From Owenia fusiformis (lineage: Eukaryota > Annelida > Polychaeta > Sabellida > Oweniidae): a stretch of DNA of 64,000 bases. Shown here one piece after another: positions 9,788 through 20,400 of this stretch. How positions within the stretch are numbered: the first letter of the stretch is position 1; each line of letters opens with the position of its first letter. Both the position numbers and the translations under genes were made by a program. The notes under the pieces are model-generated. The model had not been told where the DNA came from and did not search any database. It worked only from the letters and a program-made list of their open reading frames with translations. The stretch spans positions 16,125,375-16,189,374 of the forward strand of contig CAIIXF020000005.1 in the NCBI GenBank assembly GCA_903813345.2. The letters run 5' to 3'.

Positions 9788-11603
9788 TTGGTGGCCAATC
9801 AAGGTCTGCTATTATAGCCTCCCAGCAATGTACTGCATGGATTTCAGGTTCAAGTCATTGGTCACATGTTTTAAAGATAAGGTAAGTGTTTTGAAAATGT
9901 CTACTGCATACATAAAATTCATCCACTTTTCGTGGAGAAAACTTAAAGTTCAGTAAATGTCAATATTTTCTGTGATATGCTTTACTTTTTCCACTTTCCT
10001 TTCTCCCATAAATTGTCTTCGAATTGTGTCTTGTAAAAGGTAACTTTCAAAATGCCAATATTTTCTGTCCCTATATCTTGACACTGTTGACTTCTAAATA
10101 CCTATGTGCCACCCCAAAGACCCCCATTTTGAGGATTTTTCCATGTCAATTTCCTCTAAAAATTGAAGGTTTCCATGTCTAATTCCCCTGTGACTAATAA
10201 ATGACCAAAAAATCAACTTCTAGTAATTTGTTCCAGGCCTCAGCAACTGATTTAACAAATTTAATATAATTTTCTGTAGAAAAACTGAATTTTGACTTAA
10301 AAAACGTACTTTCTTAAGACAATTTTCCATGTTTTTTTCCTCTCAGATTGACCAAGTTCCATGTTTTATGCTCAAAGCCAAAATTGACTGTGCTGCACAT
10401 ACAAATCTTTCGTGCCAGGCACAGAAAAACTGACCCATTTATCAGGTATATTGTTCGTGCCAGACACAGAAAAATTGACCCAACAAATACGGCAATTTAT
10501 GTAAGTCAGTGACAACAGTCCCATCTGTAGTTTCTTCAAAATACTTTATTAAACTAGTCTGGATTGTTGTTATCCCTTGCAAAAGATTTCTAAACAATGA
10601 AGGACAAATTTTAATCAAAAAAATATCTTAATATCATTTGAGAGGCTGTTTATATTGCATATTATTGCTATTTCAAATCCTCAATGAAACAAAGAACAAA
10701 ACAACTAATTTTTATTTCAATATCTTATTGGTTATCAATATTATTATAGTTGTTATAGTAACAGCAACATTAATAAATAAAAATATAGCAAACACAACAA
10801 TGACAATAAGCTGCCATATTATAAAACGGTATGCAACTGAACATTATCATACACTGTAGTGAACCCTCTTTTGGTATAGAATTTGCACACAATAAACTGA
10901 TTCCGACCTTTATTGCGGGACATCCCAGCGTTGGGATCTTTCTTTGACATGATACACTCTTGGTAATATTGCACTTAATATGTGGAGAAAGAATGTTGAC
11001 CATTTCACCCCTCAAAATTCAAGAAGTGTTTTACAGTATGAATGAACACAAACGCCATCTTTAAATAAATCAATAACCCAAAATCTAATTACTACTTCAT
11101 GTTTGGCAAATGGAATTTCTTCAGACCACTTGAGAACATCATGAAATAACACATGTACAATCTAGTTTATATTGTAAAACATAAAAAAATTGGTAACTAT
11201 TGTTACTATTTAATAAAAGCATAATATAGTCCTTATATACAAACATGAATATTGTAAATATCAATACATTTTTGCATATACGTTAATGTGGCGGTGAAAT
11301 GCCTAGTTTATCCTTATAGCTAAGTGTACATAATATGTACATGTACTACATATACTAACTACACATATTATAAATTACAAGACAGTCATCACTTCATTCA
11401 TATCACATGTACATTTGGCTTAAACTGGCTTTTCTTAATAATGCAATTTATGAAGAGATGGACAAATATCAACACCTTTTCCAAAGGCCCCTAATATATA
11501 TTCAAGTGGGCATATATGTTGTATGTTATCAGGTACTTGCTTACAACCATACCTATACATATGTTTAATAGACTAGATGCAAGTAGAAATAATCTTGATT
11601 TGC
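9788..11603. other. intergenic DNA, no gene seen
   Basis: AT-rich sequence without a credible open frame. A short direct duplication of about 30 bp with the core TTCGTGCCAG occurs at about 10408-10437 and 10451-10480. Nothing else was recognised. Confidence 0.5.
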
Positions 11604-11608
11604 ATCAT

Positions 11609-12312
11609 CACTCCAGAATAGCCTGACAACGGTAAAGTCAGATACCGTTGTCACAAATGGCGGACATAACCGTCGCTTGAACTCTTTAATCACTTAGTCC
11701 TCGTTTCATGGGACTTTATCGTCGCTAATTCTGTGCATGTGTTAAGCTCGTGTGATGATGTATTATATGAAATCCCAATTTCTATCAAATGGGGTCATGA
11801 ATCGCCACAATATAGCGTCTTCGATATCGTCAATGACAATGGAATCTGAATTTGAAATAATTTACAAAGACAATGGCATATGGTAAGATGTGACAACGGA
11901 CTATGGTGGATGTATTGCATTGGAACATAGAAAAATGACAATGGTAAATAGACTAACCGTTGTCTTTACATGTAAAAACCGTATTTTTGTAATCAGTGGT
12001 ATAATATGATATTTTTGACAAAAATTTTCACTTAACCATATCATACGGTGTTTAAGCCATGACATACAGCGCCGTATGCTATGAATTATGGATTTTTGCT
12101 ACTTTAGACTCAAAACGATGCTAAGTGTGAACATCGCCGGATCGTTTGGAAAATTCGAATTAAATCACTTAATTTCCAACGATTCTGATGATGACTTTAA
12201 CTATGGAATAAAAAGAACATCCTATGATTTACTCGTGATATGATGTCACTCGTGCAGATATCATTTGTGACAACGATATCTGACTTTACCGTTGTCAGGC
12301 TATTCCGGTGTG
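11609..12312. mobile_element. 704-bp DNA transposon with 51-bp TIRs and a 5-bp duplication
   Basis: The inverted ends begin CACTCCAGAATAGCCTGACA (left) and CACACCGGAATAGCCTGACA (right, read inward) and match at about 48 of 51 positions. A perfect ATCAT duplication flanks the element (11604-11608 and 12313-12317). The word GACAACGG or its complement recurs inside, for example near 11644, 11890 and 11955, again suggesting binding sites. No coding sequence is visible. Terminal CAC plus a 5-bp target duplication matches the element at 7541-9205 in design, although the two TIR sequences differ. Confidence 0.83.
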
Positions 12313-12317
12313 ATCAT

Positions 12318-13286
12318 TAAATATCTAAAATTTAGTCAAATTGATATCATATTTGAAATCTACATGTAAATCTACATCTAGAAATGTGGTTTAAAAATTA
12401 GTTATCAACTTTGAAAATTTAATTTTTGGTAGATTCCCCAAAGACCTCATGTTATAAAATCACTTGTGTTGGACATATATTACTTTTTACTGGACATATA
12501 GTGTAACTATCAGACACATAAGAGTTATGTGAAAGTCGATCAACTTAAACTGATGTACATGTATATTCAAGTTAAGGGAACTTTCTACTATATCTGCCAT
12601 GTAATATGACCCGAATTAGCCACTTGGTGGGGAAACTGGTAACTACCTACTGGCATTTTATTCACGTTTGAACAGTGTTCATAAAAACATAGTTTTAGGA
12701 ACATTATAACATTATAAGTATAATTTAAAATTTGGTCTGGACCTTTATACACAATTACATCTGCCAAATTCCAACTATCATTTTATGTTCCTCTTCTAAG
12801 ATGAAAATTTGCATATTGACAGATTTAAGCTCCCATTGGTTTTCATCTTGGATACTTTAGGTAAAGATATAACACTACACTAATTCTATGAATCTAACAT
12901 AGCTTACATTGCACATTTTAATAACTTTCGGCTTGGTAAAAATCATTGTTCCTGGTCATTAAATATGTTGGCTGAAATGTTAAGGAAAAAAATAGCAAAC
13001 TGGTCAGTCTAAATTTGGAACTTCAGTGAGCAGAATCAAGGATTTTTTCCCTATCATTTTATTTTCTTCAGATTTCAAAAATCAATGGAAAATTGAGAAC
13101 ATCTTTGAAAGCACCTGTAACATACATGAAAGTTATACATGTTAGTCCATGTGATCAAGAGCAAAAGAGAATTTTCTCATTTTGAGCCAAAAGCATATAA
13201 ATAGGGTTCTATCAATTCATGCCTAATTCTCAATAATTTGTGAAAAGAGTTCTTTCCTAGAAATGTAGTTATGCCTCATGTTTGTA
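12318..13286. other. intergenic DNA downstream of synapsin
   Basis: No coding feature was recognised. Part of it may be synapsin 3' untranslated region, since the synapsin stop is at 13816 on the minus strand, but the polyadenylation site could not be chosen with confidence. Confidence 0.4.
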
Positions 13287-13565
13287 AATCAAGGTAGATC
13301 ATATCCCAGAAGGCCTCACATTTGCAATCAAGGTAGATCATATCCCAGAAGGCCTCATATTTGCCATCAAGGAAATTATATCCCAGAAGGCCTCATATTT
13401 GCAATCAAGGTAGATCATATCCCAGAAGGCCTCACATTTGCCATCAAGGAAATTATATCCCAGAAGGCCTCATATTTGCAATCAAGGTAGATCATATCCC
13501 AGAAGGCCTCATATTTCCAACAAGGTACATCATATCCCAGAAGGCCTCATATTTGCAATCAAGGC
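13287..13565. repeat. 39-bp minisatellite, about seven copies
   Basis: The unit begins AATCAAGGTAGATCATATCC and continues CAGAAGGCCTCATATTTGC. Copies start at 13287, 13326, 13365 and so on, every 39 bp, with alternating variants (GGTAGATCAT or GGAAATTAT) and one slightly shortened copy near the end. The alternation suggests a 78-bp higher-order unit. Because 39 is a multiple of three, the array stays open in several frames, but no protein is implied. It lies about 250 bp past the synapsin stop and could be in the 3' UTR. Confidence 0.9.
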
Positions 13566-13815
13566 CAGTATGAGTCATGTATAATGGGAACCATTTGTTA
13601 CACTGGTGTTATGATGTACATCTTTATCTAGTTCCAATGTGAAGTTGGTTTGCGCCTATGTATTACAAAACATGCGTTACTCTATCAAATGTTCCCCCCC
13701 GGAGACTGGAATTTAGGTCTTTGTCTGACCATTGTGTGATTACAATATGATTGCAGCATGGTAATTGGCAGTGAAAAACAATCAAGTTACGGTGTAAATC
13801 TACTGATTATAAAAA

Positions 13816-14026
13816 TCACATATTTCCAAAAATGCCAGCAAATGTATTTCGTAAGTTTTTCATAGTATCGTCAGTCTCTCCGCTGCTGCCCTCTATATCT
13901 CTGGCAATACTGTCGACCTCTGCTTGTGTGGGTGGGGCTGTACGTGGCTGCTGGGGTGGCTGTGTGGTGGTTGGCCGGGCAGCACCATTATTTTGGGGCG
14001 GGGAACGTTGCAAATGCTGTGGTTGG
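13816..14026 (-). CDS. SYN: synapsin last exon, E-domain-like end
   Basis: This 211-bp exon has a TTTTTCAG acceptor. It continues the Q/P-rich linker and ends with the short conserved tail ([17 protein letters not shown], then TGA). The tail resembles the vertebrate E-domain end SLRKSFASLFSD, which is needed for synapsin oligomerisation and vesicle clustering. Confidence 0.9.
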
Positions 14027-14372
14027 CTGAAAAATAGATATTGCAAATACATGTACACATAATCAATAAGAGCTATATTTTACAGTGTATTAAACATGAG
14101 ATGATTCCAACAGTGGGTGGTTCTACATAGTATACAGTTCAGTAAAACACAGAAGTGAAAAAGGAATTATCAATTTCTCTTGTGGAAGGATGAAAGGAGA
14201 GGAACTTTATTCGTTTTTATATCCTAAATTTCAAGTTAGATTTTGTTGATATTACTCATCTATTCCTGCAGCCTAAACAAGAATTATAACAATGATCTTT
14301 ACTTACCCTTCTCCTGGTGGTCTAGGAGACACCTGACCCTGTTGTTGCCCCTGGGGTCTCTGTGCTTGTTGT

Positions 14373-14405
<33 letters not shown>

Positions 14406-17400
14406 CCCCCAGGTGCTCTAGGCTGCCCCCCAGGCCCAGGAGGTTGGTGCATACGCTGTGGGGTGGGAGATGTACTCCCCACTTGGGCCGAGCCATTTAA
14501 TGGTCCAGTATAGTTTCCTAACATGTGTGCACTCGTGGTCTTGCTGGAATGGAAAGGAAATTATTAGTAGCATCATTTTCGTTTATACCTGCTGAAAAAT
14601 ATATCATGTCTGAAATGATAAATACAAAATTGATTACTCAGATCAAGGCAATATGTATGTACAAGTACAGTGTTTTTTATATTTGGTTTTAAAAATCATC
14701 TATTTTTATGATTGAAAGAATGTTTACAAATCAGTCAAGGTGATTATAAAATAGATGTTAAAACAACAGTGATTTTTGTGTACAAACACCTTGAGTCAAA
14801 CCAATCAGTGTATACAAGATGCACACAATTCCCATCAATCTAAAATCAATTTTGTTTGGCAAATATTAAGCAACTCACACAGAAAAATACACAGAAGCTT
14901 ATAGAACAAATACAATTTTAGAAAATCAAGTTCTATTCTTTGGCAAAATTAAAATGACAAATGACATTGCAATTGTAAGTTAGTCCAATTGTAAATCATT
15001 GTACATTGTACAGAATGTCCATTTGTATGCAAATCTAAATTTTATTGTCTAAACTAGAACAATATCCCTAAATACAAAATTCCTCTACATATTAACTCAT
15101 TGACACAGTCAGGCACCCTACTCAAACAATAGGCCCCATTCGGATGACCATAGATTACCCAGTAATACAAAAGTTTTTGCTTCAATTTATAGATGTCACT
15201 CTTTCACATTATTTTTTGCTAAAATAGATAAAATTGAATATGGCGATCACTGATCTACTGGTAATATAATATTATATGAATGTTTTTCCATTTATCAATA
15301 ATGATGGTGCCCTCTTCAAACATTTCTGAGAATTTTTTCAATTTTCAATTAGTATTTCTTTTTTTAAATAAGAACTGCATCAAAGAGTTAATAATACAAA
15401 ATATGTGATCTAATTTTAAATGTGGAAATGAATTATTGAATACCATAATATAATTTATCTAAAATATGATTTAATGCAGAACCCATGCAAATTGATTTTA
15501 TTTTTATGAGTAGTTATTATGTGAGATTGGTCACAACAATTTTTCAAATTAAAAAATATAAAAGTGATGATGAATATTATTTAAGTAAATGGATACAACA
15601 TTTTCTGCCTATAAGTAACTAACATTTATTTCACATTGAATTTGCCATAAAATGCTGCGGAAGCAACAAATGAGATTTTTAAGATCTGATCAATATCAAA
15701 ATTTTTAAAATCATCTGAAATAGTAAGAGTGTGGTGTCATAAAATAATGGAAAATCAGGGTACGAGTAGAACAATAATAAAAAATTACAAGGCATTTACA
15801 TGCAAAATGTCACCACCTGTCATTTGTTACAGATGCCAACTGCCAAACACTGAACACAAACCAGTGAATGCTAAACACCAACCACCAAACACCACCTGCT
15901 GAACACCATCCACAAATGAGACCAAAACAATATGTCACCACTTCTGGAGGTGACATAATAATAAAAATTACAGCAGAATTTTCTGGAGGAAATTTGTTAA
16001 TCATCTAATGAATGAAATATTGACAACATATCCTTCAACTAAACTATAACATAAACTAATCGAACCAAGTCACCATATCCATTCACAACAGAAACGTGAA
16101 GTAGTGCATTTTAAAAAAATGGAGGTGCCGGAATGTAAAATAAAATTATGAAATGATCAAGGCAAGGGTAACATGTGAATCAATGAGGTGCAGTTCTTAT
16201 AAATGAATATAGATGGAACTAAATGATGCTTTATATGTTGTTGTAATATATGGGAAAGTCACAGCCAGGATGTGAATATAAAATGTGCTTTTGGGAGTGG
16301 AAATCTTGTGTCAGTCAGGGACCTAGGGGTTTATAAATAGGGAGTGAGGTATTATGTATAGCACCACATGCTGCTCTGTTCAAGGTATCTATGGATATAG
16401 TGACATGTTTCTATAGTAACAGAAGCAATACATACTTCTGATAGGTATAGTTGTGTCTGGGAATAAGAAAGCACAAAATGTACAACACATATCATGTTAT
16501 ATAATACTGTATATAAATTGCATGGCTATCAAAATAATATCATGTTTTCTGCATGTTGCAAAAATTGTCCACTACCTAAAGTCACAAACCAAATAACCTG
16601 TTGAGGGCCATAACTTCCCAAAATAAGTCAAGTAGCCATTAGCTATTATTTAAATTATATTATAAATGAAATATAATACAAACATTCCTTCCTGAAAAAT
16701 GCTGAATTCATAAGCATAATGAAGTACTTAAATGAATGCAGTATTGCATTTTTAAAAGGAAAGGTTGTTTTTTTAATTTTGAAGTCTACTTTAATATAAT
16801 TAGGATTTGATCAGTTGAAAATATTGTCTCAGTAATTTTATCAACCGGAATACAAGAGGTATTACTGGAATAAATTATACATTTGCTTTAAAAAATAATT
16901 TCAGTTTCCCAGTGACTGGATTTCAAGCGAGCCAAATCTCTCTGATTGAATGATCCATTTTTTGGTGATACGATGAAATTTAGATTAAGAGAAGATTTCA
17001 TAAAGTTAATTTTATTTGAAAAATGTTCACAATTTTTCAAAGAATGGGGTGCGAGCCACATCTCTAAAATGATGGATCCATTTTTGTGGTAATATCAGCC
17101 AAGAAAATAAGTTAGCCGGGCAGATATTAGCGTGGGCATAAGCAGGCATGTGGTTGGTGCAACTTTGATCTCAATAATATAATAATTCATACCATGAACA
17201 ATTTGAATATAAGAAAAGTACATACTTACCTATGCACAAAACAACATCAATTATGATAACATTTAAAATGTAATAAAACTATACAAAGTTAAATTTATAT
17301 TTAGAATATACTAGTATACTGACAATTGTGTCGTAACTCATTCTCAAAACAATGCAGTCATTCATATTCCCAACTCTTTAGAACTTACCTCATTGTCTGA

Positions 17401-20400
17401 ATTGGTTTACAATATATCTGCATTTTCTGCATAACTATTTCTGCTATGTGACGTCTGTCCTCTTCTTGCGTCTCTCCTAATAAGGTCAGTGATGAGTCAT
17501 TCACCTAAAATGGGAATATGGTCTATTATGAGACCGGGATTATACCTAAAATGACAGTACTAGATATTTCATAATTTCCTAATAAGGTCAGTGACCTAAA
17601 ATTGGAAAATTTTCTCCTTATAAAGTCAGAGATAATAGCTAAATGACATATGATTTCATAATTTCCTTAAGTTCAGGCAATAGGTGATGAGAACCAGGAC
17701 AACGGCAACGCCAAAGCGTAGCGAATCCCATCGAACAGCCATGGATGGCATTTTTACAAACAAAGTACATTTTTCAAAATGGCCGCCTTCTACCAAAAGT
17801 GTCATTAGACCATTTGCCATACTTATAGTATTCACATACCAAATATGAACAAAATCGCTCCACTACTTTTTGAGTTATAGTAAAATACGTTAAAATGGTG
17901 GCCGTTTTGAAAAATGGCCGCCTTCTACCAAAAGTGTCATTAGACAGTGTGCCATGCTTACAGTATTCACATACCAAATATGAACAAAATCGCTTCACTA
18001 CTTTTCGAATTATTATAAAATACGTTAAAATGGCGGCCAATTTTCAACTTTTTCAAAATGGCCACCTTCTACTAAAAGTGTCATAGGACAGTGTGTCATG
18101 CTTTTAGTATTCACATACCAAATATGACCAAAATCGCTCCACTACTTTTCGAGTTATAGTAAAATACGTTAAAATGGCGGCCATTTTGATAAATGGCCGC
18201 CTTCTAGCAAAAGTGTCATTAGACAGTGTGCATGCTTATAGTATTCACATACCAAATATGAACAAAATCGCTTCACTACTTTTCAAGTTATAGTAAAATA
18301 GGTTAAAATGGCGGCCATTTTTGAAAATGGCGGCCTTTTTTTAAATGGTCACCTTCTACCAAAAGTGTCTTTAGACATTGTGCAATGTTTATAGTATTCA
18401 CATACCAAATGTGAACAAAATCGCTCCACTACTTTTCGAGTTACAGCAAATAATCGTAAAATAACGAGTAAAGGCCGCCATTTTTCAAGATGGCTGCCAT
18501 GTGCTTCTTTAATATCTACATTTCTAGCTTTATTAATGACCTATAAAAATTTTTTTTACATCTAAAACATATTGCTATTACAGTTTTACATATTGCACCT
18601 AAATTACTGTAAATTCGGCACTAAAATGGTCGCCATTTTGTAATGAGCAGCCATTTTGAAAATCGGCTTTCGAGCAGAACTTCTACCCCTATAGGGTATA
18701 TGTGTACAAAATATGAACAAAATCGGGTGAACGGTATTTGAGTAATTGCCCGGACGGACGGACGGACGGACGGACAGACGGATGGACGGATGGAGGCGTT
18801 CCCTATATCCCTCCGAACTTCGTTCGATGGGATAAAAATACATAACTTAATAGACTAAAACGGTTGAACAGCGTCTCAAAATATTATTACCTCAATGATG
18901 TACTCCTTTCCATCCTTCCCTTGTATTGCCTCTACAGCTAAAATATCAAGCCCACCAAACAATTGACTGCATTCATCCACCCAGAGCTTATACCTTAAAG
19001 TAGAGATTAAAAGCATAGGTGGTACCCAGTGTTTTTCCTAAGCGTCGGACCATAGGACATCTCCGGTGATGTGGGCTTCGGACTGATGAGCTTTATCAAG
19101 TAGCCAGTCCTCAATTCTGCCTGTGTCCGGTTCCTCATCTAAAATCATTTCTTTACTCCCAAATTTGGTCCGATCGCTGTCTGAAATCTCATTATATCTA
19201 CGGTAAAACCTTGAAATTCTAAAAATCATTTTAGTGAAATTGGCTGCACGGGAGGATGTTTACGTATCATCATTTTTTTATCAGCATCAAACAGAAACTG
19301 TTCTCCGATTGGTTGATTAGACTCTTGGGTAATCATCTCGATTTTTTTACCGCGTGAGGTTTTATTGGCTAATTCAAATCGGATGCGGTAAAAAACCGAA
19401 CGCCAATTTGCGAACGATCCGGGTATTACGTTCGCCCTTGGTTTATCTTTCGGTATCATTGCAAAATCTGATCGCTGATTGGTTGGTTAATTTTGTCATA
19501 TATTGGATCGGTTTCGAGATTCCCATGATTATTACGCCTGTTTATCAGGGCTATCGTGAAACCGTATTCGTAAGCATGCAGACCTCACGGTGAGCCACGA
19601 GTGATGGCACGTGAATTTTAGTTGATCGACCAATCAAAAGCATTTTCAAAACGATAGAATTATGCGCATGCGCATTAATAATGTAAACTTTAAGGTTTAT
19701 TTTTTGATGATTTTTTCGGAAATTTCGTCCGAATTCAATATAATTTGCAGTTAAGTGTACGCTGAGAAGTAGGTCACCTTTAACATGTATAAAAACATGC
19801 GATTATGGGCTGATTTGAAACTGAATTCGCAAGAAATTCGCTCTAAAATTTGTTACTTTCATTTCTCTCTTAGTCTTGGACTGGTTAGGCTAGTTTTCAC
19901 ACGGACTGGTGATTAAACTGAAGTTACAGGTCCGAATGTCCGATGAGTTTTGGTATGGACTGGCCAAAATGTAGAACCTGTCAGTCCGGTGGTCCTGTGA
20001 TGTATTTTGCCTTAGGAAAAACACTGGTGGTACCCCCATCATACCATCATGTTGTGCTTTTCTATATGATGCACTTCTAGGATTTCACAATACAAGATAC
20101 GCTTGTGGCCCAGTCCAGTAGCCAGCTTTTGCCAAGATGGATTCACTTTCCAAAAATTTCAGGGGGTGTTCACATTTGACAAGTTTGGGATTAAATCACT
20201 TAATGCTCAGAATGGTGAACTGTTTGATTTTGAAAGAATTTTAAGCCAGGGTTGCCCCCTGGCAATGGGCCTGGGCCCCTAGCTGTTACCATGATACTGT
20301 GTAATGGCGTATGGAATAATGGGGTAAAGATACTAAATGTGAGTATATCATGTAATCTCTTGTAGCATAAAACAAACATAAATTCGTTGAACTATACATA

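Larger units (their letters stand above)
14027..17388. other. synapsin introns between the last three exons
   Basis: Apart from exon 14307-14543 this is AT-rich intron. It holds a small dispersed repeat at 15808-15963 and two related direct copies of about 50 bp at about 16924-16975 and 17047-17095 (shared words GCGAGCCA, ATCTCT, GATCCATTTTT). No other gene was seen. Confidence 0.5.

Noticed and set aside
13287-13565. possible CRISPR array
   Set aside because: Units are contiguous with no unique spacers, and the surrounding genes are animal genes with introns.
13278-13573. two overlapping 70-codon frames with repeated YPRRPHIC-like words
   Set aside because: They are translations of the 39-bp minisatellite, whose length is a multiple of three.
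14243-14500. plus-strand frame rich in leucine
   Set aside because: Antisense shadow of the synapsin polyglutamine exon, which is supported by splice sites and homology on the minus strand.
18604-18843. frame with SVRPSVRP repeats
   Set aside because: Translation of the ACGG microsatellite at the end of a pearl-like element; the same applies to the frames at 53278-53521.
19038-19459. hAT transposase fragment in the two minus-strand frames
   Set aside because: Neither frame shows BED-finger, catalytic or dimerisation motifs of hAT transposases; the element looks non-coding.
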